A stretch of DNA of 64,000 bases, taken from positions 62,001-126,000 of the forward strand of contig NZ_BONY01000015.1 of the NCBI RefSeq assembly GCF_016862955.1. Reading direction: 5' to 3'. The position numbers and the translations under genes were made by a program. Shown here piece after piece: positions 35,802 through 43,650 of this stretch (the first letter of the stretch is position 1; each line of letters starts with the position of its first letter). The notes beneath the pieces are model-generated. The model was given only the letters and a program-made list of their open reading frames with translations. It was not told the DNA's origin and did not search any database. This stretch comes from Rhizocola hellebori (GTDB lineage: Bacteria > Actinomycetota > Actinomycetes > Mycobacteriales > Micromonosporaceae).

Positions 35802-36498
35802 AGTCCGCGGAGTCGACGCGCGTTACGGCGACGCGCAGGCCCTGTGGGGCGTGGCGATCGACGTGGCCGACGGCGAGATGGTGTGCATCGTCGGCCCCAA
35901 CGGCGCGGGCAAGACCACCCTCGTGCACACCATCGCCGGGCTGCATCCGTGCGCGGCGGGCACCATCACCATCGGCGGGGTCGATATCGCGCGGCTTCCC
36001 GGCCACCGGGTGGGCGACCACGGTGTGGCTACCGTACCGGAGGGGCGGCGGGTCTTCGGCCACATGACCGTGCGCGACAACCTGCTCCTCGGCGCCTACC
36101 GGCGGCGGGCCCGCTCCCGGTACAGGCAAACCGAAGCCGAGGTATACCAGCTGTTTCCACGGTTGCAGGAGCGGGCCAGGCAGCCCGCGGGCAGCCTGTC
36201 CGGAGGCGAGCAGCAGATGCTGGCCATCGGCCGCGCGCTCATGGCGCGCCCCCGGCTGCTGCTGCTCGACGAGCCCTCGCTCGGGCTGGCGCCGGTGATC
36301 CTGGACGAGGTTTTCCACGCCATCGCCGTGATTGCCGCGACCGGCGTCGGCGTCCTGTTGGTGGAGCAGGACGTCGAGCGGGCGATGTCCGCGTGCAGCC
36401 GGGGTTACCTGCTTCTCGAGGGCCGCATCGCCGCCGCCGGGACGACGGCACAGCTGCGTGAGGACGCGGACGTGCGCCAACGCGTGCTGGGCGGGTGA
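35794..36498 (+). CDS. ABC importer ATPase, LivF family
   Basis: A 234-residue ATPase with Walker A GPNGAGKTT, signature SLSGGEQQMLAIGRAL and Walker B LLLLDEPSLGLAP. The GTG at 35794 (VLEVRGVDARYG) sits five bases after a GGGAGG site and is preferred over a TTG at 35782. It overlaps the 3' end of the fused permease-ATPase gene by eight bases. It is the last gene of the importer operon. Just after its stop is a degenerate copy of its own 3' end. Confidence 0.92.
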   Translation: MLEVRGVDARYGDAQALWGVAIDVADGEMVCIVGPNGAGKTTLVHTIAGLHPCAAGTITIGGVDIARLPGHRVGDHGVATVPEGRRVFGHMTVRDNLLLGAYRRRARSRYRQTEAEVYQLFPRLQERARQPAGSLSGGEQQMLAIGRALMARPRLLLLDEPSLGLAPVILDEVFHAIAVIAATGVGVLLVEQDVERAMSACSRGYLLLEGRIAAAGTTAQLREDADVRQRVLGG

Positions 36499-36507
36499 GC
36501 CTTGCCG

Positions 36508-36580
36508 TCTTCTCCAGGGCTGCATCGCGGCCGCCGGGACGGCCCAACTGCTCCAGGACGTGCGCCAGCCGGTGAGCGGG
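36508..36580 (+). pseudogene. Degenerate duplicate of LivF 3' end
   Basis: The sequence after the LivF stop encodes LLQGCIAAAGTAQLLQDVRQ, which mirrors the LivF C-terminus LLEGRIAAAGTTAQL...DVRQ. At base level GCATCGCGGCCGCCGGGACG (36522) matches the segment at 36425 with one difference, 97 bases away. It has no start or domain of its own, so it is a tandem-duplication relic. Confidence 0.75.
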
Positions 36581-36581
36581 A

Positions 36582-38744
36582 TCAGTCGTTGCGGGCGGTT
36601 TCGGGTCCGGTGATCCGGTTCAGCAGGGGGAAGGTGGAGCCGATGATGCCGAGTGAGGCGGCCAGCCCACCGAGCACGATGAGGTAGTAGGCGCTGTCCG
36701 GCGGCTTGAGCGTGTAACCCATCTGTGCTTTGAGGAACAGCTGGGCGGCAAGGAATCCGGTGCCGATCGCGACCGCGGCGACGGCCAGCAGCGGCACCGC
36801 GCTTTCCAGGGCTACGACGCGGCGCAGCACGCGCAGCTGCACGCCGCTGAGGCGCAGCAAGCTGAACGGGCGCTTGCGATCGCTGAGCCCACCGGCCACG
36901 GCCACGGCGAGGCTGCATCCGGCGATGGGCAGGCTGGCCAGGATGACGACGTTGGCCAGTTGCTGGTACCCGGCCAGCTGCGAGGCGAAGGCGGCGTTGA
37001 AATCGTCCTCTCTGGACGGTGCGATCCAGAAGTCGGGAAAGGCGACTTCCATAATTGTGCGCGCCTGTTCGACGGCGGCGATCGAGCCGTCGGTGCCGGT
37101 CACAATCGACTGCACCGGCAATCGCTGCAGCTCCTCGAGGGACACCGGCGCGGCCTGCAAAACCGTTGCGGCGCCTTGGGATCTGCGGTAGCCGATGAGG
37201 TCCGCCCAGACCTGCGCGACGACGGCGCCCTCCTCGCAGCGGCCGTAGGACTGGGCCAAGGCCAGGTCGGCGCAGGAGGCCAGGCCGGGCAGGCCGTCTT
37301 TCCCCGGGTTGATCCGCACCACGGTCACGCTCTGTACGCCCGGCACCGAGCGCAGGCCGGCGATGACATCCTCGGAAATCGAGGCCTGTTCGGTGTCGAA
37401 CTGCTTGGACAGTGTGGTGGCGGTGGGGCCGTAGCCGACGTTGCCACGGTTGGCGACGATGGTGGTGATGACGCCGACGGCGACGCTGGTGACGAAAAGC
37501 CCAAGCACCACACCGCTGACGGCACGGAACCCGGCGTGGGGGTTGTCCGCGAGCCGGCGTGCCGCGATGAGCGTGGCCGGGCGGCTGGAGCGGTGGGCAA
37601 GCGCTCGGGCGCCAACCATGGTCAGCCAAGGGCCGGCGATGATCAGGCCCACCATGATCAGGAGGAACGGCGGGAGGAATGCCGCTACCTGTCCGGTGGA
37701 CGTATCTGGTACCCGGCCGATGAAGAATGTCAGCAGGCCGATGCCGATGGCCAGCGGAATCAGCCGGTAGACCCGAGGTGGGCGAGGGGTAACCCTGCGC
37801 ACCACGCCAAGCGGGGAGATCCGCACCCGTCGCAGCGCGATGCGGGCCGCCGTCGCCGCCGCGGCCGGGACGCCGAGCGCGACCAGCAACGCCGATAGCG
37901 CACCGACGCTCATGTCGCTGGGAAAGAAGGGCTCGCCGGTGAAGGGAATCGAGGCGACAGCCCCACGTAACAAGAAGAACAGCGCGAAGCCGCCCGCGGT
38001 GCCGATTACGGCGGCGGCGGTCGACTCGACGGCCGAGATGACTGAGACCTGGCGGGGGGTCGCGCCGATCAGGCGCATCGCGGCGAAGCGCTGCTCCCGG
38101 CGGACAGCGGTGAGCCGGGTCGCCGTGGTGATGAAGATGAGCACGGGAAACAGCAGGCCGCCGGCCACGACGGAGAGGATGAGGTCCACGGCAGCGACGG
38201 GCACACTCGGTGCGGTGGTGAGGATTTCGGTGACCTGAACCGCTCCGCGCAGATGCGACAGCTCTTCGGGCGGATGGCCGACGACGATGACCAGCGATTG
38301 CGGCGAGGGCAGCGCCGACGAGCCGATCACCCCAACCTGGTGCGCGGGAAAGCGGGCCCCGAGCTGGGCGGCCGGGGTGGTGGCCAGCAGGGCGGCAAGG
38401 GCAGGCGAAGCGTAGAACTCGCCCGGGCCGGGCAGCCGCGGGATGCCGGGCGGGACCGGGGCGCGGGATCCCGTTGCGGCGACATCGATCCGGTCGATGG
38501 ACCGGCCGTCGAAGTAGTCGCCGCGATGCAGCCACCACACCGGATCCACCGAAGCCGCCGCCGTGCTCGCGGGTGCCGCGTTCATCCACGCGGACCTTCC
38601 GAACTGAGCGTTGACAGCGTTGACGGTGGCCACGGTGGCCAGCAGCATGCCGACGCCGAGCGCCACGGCCACGGCGATGATGACAAGGCGGATGACCGCT
38701 TCCCGCCCGCTGGTCACGGCCAGGCGAAGACCCAGGCGGATCAT
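36582..38744 (-). CDS. FtsX-like ABC transporter permease
   Basis: A 720-residue membrane protein. An N-terminal span (about 20-40) is followed by an extracytoplasmic domain, three clustered spans (about 185-300, with RREQRFAAMRLIGAT), a middle membrane block (about 340-430), a second extracytoplasmic domain, and three C-terminal spans. The duplicated FtsX layout is common in actinomycete MacB-like systems that export peptides or act in stress sensing. The start overlaps the ATPase stop by four bases. A PadR repressor gene is coupled upstream, so the three form one operon. Confidence 0.85.
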   Translation of the reverse strand: MIRLGLRLAVTSGREAVIRLVIIAVAVALGVGMLLATVATVNAVNAQFGRSAWMNAAPASTAAASVDPVWWLHRGDYFDGRSIDRIDVAATGSRAPVPPGIPRLPGPGEFYASPALAALLATTPAAQLGARFPAHQVGVIGSSALPSPQSLVIVVGHPPEELSHLRGAVQVTEILTTAPSVPVAAVDLILSVVAGGLLFPVLIFITTATRLTAVRREQRFAAMRLIGATPRQVSVISAVESTAAAVIGTAGGFALFFLLRGAVASIPFTGEPFFPSDMSVGALSALLVALGVPAAAATAARIALRRVRISPLGVVRRVTPRPPRVYRLIPLAIGIGLLTFFIGRVPDTSTGQVAAFLPPFLLIMVGLIIAGPWLTMVGARALAHRSSRPATLIAARRLADNPHAGFRAVSGVVLGLFVTSVAVGVITTIVANRGNVGYGPTATTLSKQFDTEQASISEDVIAGLRSVPGVQSVTVVRINPGKDGLPGLASCADLALAQSYGRCEEGAVVAQVWADLIGYRRSQGAATVLQAAPVSLEELQRLPVQSIVTGTDGSIAAVEQARTIMEVAFPDFWIAPSREDDFNAAFASQLAGYQQLANVVILASLPIAGCSLAVAVAGGLSDRKRPFSLLRLSGVQLRVLRRVVALESAVPLLAVAAVAIGTGFLAAQLFLKAQMGYTLKPPDSAYYLIVLGGLAASLGIIGSTFPLLNRITGPETARND

Positions 38745-39424
38745 GAGCCGATCCGATCGGGGGTCAGGGTGTTCACCAGGCCGTCGCGCATGATGACCTC
38801 GCGATCGGCGTAGACGGCCACCCTGGGCTCATGGGTGACGAGGATGACGGTCGTGCCGTGCTCGCGGGCGGAGGCGACGAGCAGCTCCATAACCCGTTCG
38901 CCGGTAAGCGAATCGAGCGCGCCCGTCGGCTCGTCGGCGAAAAGGATCTCAGGCCCGCAGACCAGCCCCCGGGCCAGCGCGACGCGTTGCGCCTGGCCTC
39001 CCGACAACTCGCCGGACCTGCGCTGCTCCAGCCCTTCCAGGTCAAGGCGTTCGAACCAGGCTCGGGCCTGGCGCAGCGCCGCCGCTCTGCGCTGGCCGCC
39101 GAGCAACAGTGGCAGGGCAACGTTTTCCTCCGCGGTCAGCTCGGGCACGAGCTGACCGAACTGGAAGACGAACCCGAATCGTTCCCGGCGCAACGTGCTG
39201 CGCTCGGGCTCGCCCATGGTGTCGACCCGGCGGCCGTCGAACCAGATCTCTCCCGAGTCGGGGGCCAGGATCCCGGCCAGGCTGTGCAGCAGAGTCGACT
39301 TTCCCGACCCGCTCGGGCCCATGATGGCGACGATCTCGCCACGCGACGCGGAGAGGTCCGCGCCGCGCAGAGCCGGTGTCGAGCCGAACGACACCACGAC
39401 ATCCTTGGCCGCGATGAGGGTCAT
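38741..39424 (-). CDS. MacB/LolD-type ABC ATP-binding protein
   Basis: A 227-residue ATPase with Walker A GPSGSGKST, Q-loop FVFQFGQLVPELT, signature ELSGGQAQRVALARGL and Walker B EILFADEPTGALD. It is the typical partner of FtsX-like permeases. It overlaps the PadR gene upstream and the permease gene downstream by four bases each. Confidence 0.9.
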   Translation of the reverse strand: MTLIAAKDVVVSFGSTPALRGADLSASRGEIVAIMGPSGSGKSTLLHSLAGILAPDSGEIWFDGRRVDTMGEPERSTLRRERFGFVFQFGQLVPELTAEENVALPLLLGGQRRAAALRQARAWFERLDLEGLEQRRSGELSGGQAQRVALARGLVCGPEILFADEPTGALDSLTGERVMELLVASAREHGTTVILVTHEPRVAVYADREVIMRDGLVNTLTPDRIGS

Positions 39425-39957
39425 GGCCGCACCGCCTTGGCCAGGGCGTCGAGCCGGGCCACGGTCAGATCGATCCAGCGCAGATCCGCGTCGAGGTGGA
39501 ACAGCCCGTGGTCGGCAAGGAGCATGTCGACGAGGTTTTCGCCCCGTTTGATCTCGTTGAGCTCACGCATGCGCCGCAGATGGGCGCGGCGTTGGGTGTC
39601 GAGGTACTCCTCGGCCGGCCGGCCCAGCATCAACGCGAGCACCACCTTGGCGAAAAGCACCGTCTGCAGGTGGGGCTCGGGCTCAACGGGCTCGGTCAGC
39701 CAGGTGTCGACCTCGGTCGCGCCCAGATCGGTGATCACGTAGCGTTTCCGCTCCGGACCCTCGCCGGGCCGGACATCGCCCATGACCACCTTGCCGTCGC
39801 GGGCGAGCCGGGCGAGGGTCGAGTAGACCTGGCCGAAGGGCAGCGGCTTGCCGCGGCCGAAGAAGGTGTCGTAGTCGCGTTTGAGGTCGTAGCCGTGGCT
39901 AGGCTCCCGCTCAAGCAGGCCGAGGAGGGTAAGAGGAACGCTCACCCGGAGGACCAT
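39421..39957 (-). CDS. PadR family transcriptional repressor
   Basis: A 178-residue PadR protein: winged helix at about 8-85 (LTLLGLLEREPSHGYDLKR, PFGQVYSTLARL) and a C-terminal helical dimerisation region. It is the first gene of the FtsX/MacB operon, so it probably represses its own operon until a ligand, often a drug, binds. ATG 39957 overlaps a perfect palindrome. A GTG four codons later (39945) would place the palindrome fully upstream and is a reasonable alternative start. Confidence 0.88.
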   Translation of the reverse strand: MVLRVSVPLTLLGLLEREPSHGYDLKRDYDTFFGRGKPLPFGQVYSTLARLARDGKVVMGDVRPGEGPERKRYVITDLGATEVDTWLTEPVEPEPHLQTVLFAKVVLALMLGRPAEEYLDTQRRAHLRRMRELNEIKRGENLVDMLLADHGLFHLDADLRWIDLTVARLDALAKAVRP

Positions 39958-39970
39958 ACACCGGGTGTAT
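39956..39970. promoter_or_regulatory. PadR operator overlapping the start codon
   Basis: ATACACC-G-GGTGTAT is a perfect 7+7 inverted repeat touching the ATG of the PadR gene. A second related stretch, GTATACGCCGCGTACATAC, begins at 39967. The layout fits direct autorepression. Confidence 0.6.
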
Positions 39971-39989
39971 ACGCCGCGTACATACCTGC

Positions 39990-40796
39990 TTAGTCGAGAA
40001 GTGATTTCATCTTGCTCGCCACCAGCGCGGTGGCCCGCTGCGGCATCAGCCGGGAAAGCCGATCGAGCAGACGGGCGTCGCCGCCGATGCGCACCCGGAA
40101 GCTGCCCTTCTCGACCGCCTCGATGATCTGCCTTCCGGCATCGGCGGGCGTGGTCAGCTTGGTCTTGGCGGCACTTGATTCCATGTCCATGCCGCGCATG
40201 CTGACCCCGGAGTTGCCCAGGATGTTGGTGGCGACGCCGCCGGGAAAGACGACGGTCACCGCCACCGAGGTGCCGCGCAGCTCCGCGTAGAGCCCCTCGG
40301 TCAGCAGCTTCACCGCTGCCTTGCTTGCGCCGTAAGCGCTTTGGCCCGGTACAGGAACCAGCGCGCCCATGCTCGAGACGTTCACCAGGCTCGCCTCGTG
40401 GCGGTGAAGAAGCTCGGGCAGGAAGGCCTTGGTCATGTTCAGGACGCCCCAGAAATTGACTTCCATCACGCGTTCGATCTCGTCGAACTTCAGGTCTTGC
40501 ACGCGCGCGAAGCGCTGCACGATGCCCGCCACATTGATGACGCCGTCGACCCGGCCGTGGGTGGAGATGACCTCCTCGGGCAGGGCCTCCACCGCGTCCC
40601 GGTCGGTGATGCTCAGGGCATGGGCGCTCATCCGGGCCTGGCCCGCTCCGGCGAGGCGGGCGGTTTCGGCCAGACCCGTGTCGCTCAGGTCGACGGCGGC
40701 GACGCGCGCGCCACGGGCGATGAGCCCGAGCACGACCTCGCGGCCGATGCCGTTTCCGCCTCCGGTGACGACGAAGACCTTATCCTCGATCTGCAT
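39990..40796 (-). CDS. Short-chain dehydrogenase/reductase
   Basis: A 268-residue classical SDR. The cofactor site GGGNGIG is at about 12-18, NVAG follows, and the catalytic Ser (NVSSMG) and YGASK motif are intact. An FPGG segment and a C-terminal extension (about 235-268) follow, as in the SDRs that act on steroids or long-chain substrates in mycobacteria. It lies 64 bases downstream of the KstD-like gene in the same direction, which suggests a shared substrate. Confidence 0.85.
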   Translation of the reverse strand: MQIEDKVFVVTGGGNGIGREVVLGLIARGARVAAVDLSDTGLAETARLAGAGQARMSAHALSITDRDAVEALPEEVISTHGRVDGVINVAGIVQRFARVQDLKFDEIERVMEVNFWGVLNMTKAFLPELLHRHEASLVNVSSMGALVPVPGQSAYGASKAAVKLLTEGLYAELRGTSVAVTVVFPGGVATNILGNSGVSMRGMDMESSAAKTKLTTPADAGRQIIEAVEKGSFRVRIGGDARLLDRLSRLMPQRATALVASKMKSLLD

Positions 40797-40860
40797 TTTC
40801 GATCTGCCTCCTTCTTATTGGGTACCAGGTAAGCCCGGCCGCCGACGGCATAACGGCGAT

Positions 40861-42516
40861 TCAGCCCGTGGCACTGCGGGCGGAGGCGTGACGCCCGGCG
40901 AGGAAGCCGAAGACGGCGGCCGGCGCGATGGTCGACCCAGGCCCCGGATAGGTATGTCCCATAACGGATGCGGTGCTGTTGCCCGCGCCGTAGAGGCCGC
41001 CGATCGGTTCGCCGTCGGCGTCCAGGCACCGCGAATGCTCGTCGGTGAGCAGGCCGCCCTTGGTGCCGAGGTCGCCCGGCACCAGTTGCACCGCGGTGAA
41101 CGGCCCCTTCTCCAGCGGCCCAAGGTTCGGGTTCGGCTTGACCCCGGGGTCGCCGTAATAGTTGTCGTAGACGGTGCGGCCGCGGCCGAAGTCCTCATCC
41201 ACGCCGCGGCGGGCGAAGCCGTTGAACCGGTCCACCGTCGCGCGCAGCTTGGCCGGCTCCATGCCCAGCTCGATCGCCAGCGCCTCAACGGTTTCGGCCG
41301 ACCGGACGGTGCCGGCCGCGCGCAGCTTCTTGGTGCCCTGGGCGAGCGAGGAGAACAGGTACCGGCGGCGGTGCCGCGCGTCGACGATCAGCCAGCTCGG
41401 GATCGCCGGCACGGTCTCGTCGCGGTGCAGCATGGCGTGGCCGAAATCCACGTAGCTCGCCGACTCGTTGGTGTAGCGCTGCCCGCTCGAGTCGACGACG
41501 ATGCTGAATGGCATCGAGCGTTCCGACACCACGAACCCGTGGGATCCGTCGGGCATCGGCACCGATGGCCCCCACCACGCATCGTCCATAAGCGACAGTT
41601 GCGCGCCGATGTCCCCGGCGATGCGGATGGGATCGCCGAGGTCTCCCTCGGCGGCGGAGGTGTAGCCCGGCACACCGTGGTATTTCTGCCGCCATTCAGC
41701 ATTGCGGGCGAAGCCACCGGCCGCGATCACGACACCGCCCTTGGCCCGGACCCGTACGGGTTTGCCGTCAGCCCCGGCCACGATCGCCCCGGTGACGGTG
41801 CGCCCTTGCACGACGAGCTCGGTCAGCGGCGTATTGAGCAACACTTCGGTGCCCTGGCGCACCACGATGGCCATGAGGTTGGCGCTCAGCCCGGCGCCGA
41901 TGCCGTAAAGGCGCTTGCCGCGGGCAACGCCCCACAGCGCGCGGAACACAAAACGTGCGCCCCGCCGGAAACCCGAGAACGTCGACCAAGCGCGGCTCAA
42001 CAGCCAGACGTCGTCGGTATTCAGCGGCACGGGTGGGGTCGCGCCGACGAACCGGGCGCTTGCCAGCCAGGGGCCAAGCTGGCGTACGTCGAAGGGTTCC
42101 GCTTCGATGCCGCGGCCGGTCATGCCACCGGGCCGGTCGGGGTAGTAGTCGGGGTAGTCGGGCGCGGCCGCCCACCGCACACCGAGCCGTTCGAGGAAGG
42201 AGAAAACCTGTGGCACCGTTTCGACGAAGGCGCGCCTGCGCGCGGGAGAACTGGCCGGACCAGCGTCGCCGATGCTGGCTTCCAGGTAGGTCAGGGCCTT
42301 GGCCACCGAGTCGTCGCGGCCCATCTTGCGGATGAGCGGGTTGGTCGGCATCCACAGTCCGCCACCGCTGAGCGCGGTGGTGCCGCCCCATTTCGAGGTG
42401 CTTTCCACGACCAGCACCCGGCGGCCGGTGTCGGCCGCGGCGATGGCAGCGGTCAACCCGGCCGCCCCTGTGCCCACGACAAGCACGTCAACTTCGCGAT
42501 CCCACGTGCCGTTCAC
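40861..42516 (-). CDS. KstD-like FAD-dependent 3-ketosteroid dehydrogenase
   Basis: A 551-residue flavoprotein of the fumarate reductase/KstD fold. The FAD motif VGTGAAGL is near residue 13-20, and the second FAD segment is GGLYGAGN. The KstD active-site pair Tyr-x3-Gly is Tyr523 and Gly527 in HTYPGPG. The family desaturates ring A of 3-ketosteroids between C1 and C2; the exact steroid cannot be read from sequence. The GTG start at 42516 (VNGTWDREVDV) has a GGAGGC site. The longer open frame reaches into the operator region. A divergent TetR gene and paired palindromes lie upstream. Confidence 0.85.
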   Translation of the reverse strand: MNGTWDREVDVLVVGTGAAGLTAAIAAADTGRRVLVVESTSKWGGTTALSGGGLWMPTNPLIRKMGRDDSVAKALTYLEASIGDAGPASSPARRRAFVETVPQVFSFLERLGVRWAAAPDYPDYYPDRPGGMTGRGIEAEPFDVRQLGPWLASARFVGATPPVPLNTDDVWLLSRAWSTFSGFRRGARFVFRALWGVARGKRLYGIGAGLSANLMAIVVRQGTEVLLNTPLTELVVQGRTVTGAIVAGADGKPVRVRAKGGVVIAAGGFARNAEWRQKYHGVPGYTSAAEGDLGDPIRIAGDIGAQLSLMDDAWWGPSVPMPDGSHGFVVSERSMPFSIVVDSSGQRYTNESASYVDFGHAMLHRDETVPAIPSWLIVDARHRRRYLFSSLAQGTKKLRAAGTVRSAETVEALAIELGMEPAKLRATVDRFNGFARRGVDEDFGRGRTVYDNYYGDPGVKPNPNLGPLEKGPFTAVQLVPGDLGTKGGLLTDEHSRCLDADGEPIGGLYGAGNSTASVMGHTYPGPGSTIAPAAVFGFLAGRHASARSATG

Positions 42517-42551
42517 AGCGCCTCCACCAGTAGGTTTACCGTCGGCATGGG

Positions 42552-42589
42552 TAGCCGATCGGCTATTCGAAAAGCTAGCCGATCGGCTA
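42552..42589. promoter_or_regulatory. Doubled palindromic TetR operator
   Basis: The perfect 14-base palindrome TAGCCGATCGGCTA occurs twice, at 42552-42565 and 42576-42589, with centres 24 bases apart. It lies between the divergent KstD-like and TetR genes. Two identical boxes about two helical turns apart suggest binding of two TetR dimers on one face of the DNA. Confidence 0.75.
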
Positions 42590-42653
42590 CCCTGGCGCAA
42601 GGGCTCGTATCATCAACCGGGGGCAGAGCCCACTGAAGCGACGGGGGTGTGTG

Positions 42654-43268
42654 ATGGCGGATCCGGGCACGCGGCCCGATCGTCCGGCCCGGGAGCGCGT
42701 GATGGAGGCGGCGTTGGACCTGTTCGCCGCGCACGGCGTCACCGGCACCTCACTGCAGATGATCGCCGACCACATGGGCGTCACCAAAGCCGCTGTGTAC
42801 CACCAATTCCACACCAAGGAAGACATCGTCCTGGCGGTGATCGGCCCGGCGCTGGAGACGCTGACCAAGGTCGCTGACGCGGCCGACCGGCAGCGCGCCC
42901 ACCGGCGGCGCCTGGAGTCCGCGCTCAACGGCATCGTCGATCTGATCATCAAGAATCGCCGGCTGACCGCCATCGTCCAGTTCGATCCCATGGTCGCCGA
43001 GCTGGTCCGCGCCCACCCGTCGCGCACCTCGATCGAGCGGATCCGCGGCATGTTCACCGGCGCCGATCCGGATGCCTCGGCTCTGGTCAGCGCCGCGATG
43101 GTCAGCGGTGGCCTGGTGATGGCCGGCATCGACCCGGCCCTCGACGGCCTCAGCGATGAAGAGCTGCGCCGCCACCTTTTCGACACCGCTTGGCGTTTGC
43201 TCAAACCGCGCACGGCCAGCTTGTCGGCTTCCGGTGGCCGAGTGGCCCAACCGACCGGGCGGGTCTAG
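42654..43268 (+). CDS. TetR family transcriptional regulator
   Basis: A 204-residue TetR protein. The N-terminal helix-turn-helix (about 12-60) reads VMEAALDLFAAHGVTGTSL and MGVTKAAVYHQFHTKEDI. The C-terminal domain is helical with a ligand-pocket pattern. It faces the KstD-like gene across 137 bases containing the doubled palindrome, so it probably represses that gene and itself, responding to a steroid or acyl derivative. GTG 42651 directly before the ATG is an alternative start. Confidence 0.88.
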   Translation: MADPGTRPDRPARERVMEAALDLFAAHGVTGTSLQMIADHMGVTKAAVYHQFHTKEDIVLAVIGPALETLTKVADAADRQRAHRRRLESALNGIVDLIIKNRRLTAIVQFDPMVAELVRAHPSRTSIERIRGMFTGADPDASALVSAAMVSGGLVMAGIDPALDGLSDEELRRHLFDTAWRLLKPRTASLSASGGRVAQPTGRV

Positions 43269-43309
43269 CATGCCATCATCCAGTCGACTTTGGACCCGGG
43301 AGACCGAGC

Positions 43310-43510
43310 ATGACCCAAGATCCGATGCAGGGCCTCGACGCGCAGGGCATCCGTGACGCTGCGGCCAACGTCGTGGAGCGCGACATCGACGGCGATGGGC
43401 AACCCGACAGCTTCCTGGTCGACGTCGACGGCGATGGCGAAATCGACATGGCGCTCTACGACGACGACGGCGACGGCGTGACCGACCGCGTAATCCGCTC
43501 CGCGGAGTAG
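43310..43510 (+). CDS. Small Asp/Gly-repeat protein, EF-hand-like
   Basis: A 66-residue acidic protein. Three copies of a DxDGDGxxD-like loop (DIDGDGQPD, DVDGDGEID, DDDGDGVTD) fill residues about 25-58. These match calcium-binding loops of EF-hand/dockerin or thrombospondin type-3 proteins. There is no signal peptide, so it acts in the cytoplasm or is bound to a partner. A GGGAG site precedes the ATG. It follows the TetR gene by 41 bases in the same direction. Calcium binding is predicted, and the role is unknown. Confidence 0.7.
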   Translation: MTQDPMQGLDAQGIRDAAANVVERDIDGDGQPDSFLVDVDGDGEIDMALYDDDGDGVTDRVIRSAE

Positions 43511-43650
43511 CCCGCTGCCCGGTAACAGGCGCGGCAAGCCAACGGCGACGACGGCTTCATCCGCTCCGCGGGGCAGCCTGCCGCACGGTGCCAGGCGCGG
43601 TCAGCCGCTGCGCTGCCAACCGGATCGGCGGGCCAGGCGGTGTTAGCAGT

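Noticed and set aside
35722-38589. A 955-codon open frame on the minus strand across LivF and the FtsX gene
   Set aside because: It is antisense or out of frame to two clear ABC genes, with Arg/Pro/His-rich composition and no family motif; long empty frames are normal at this GC content.
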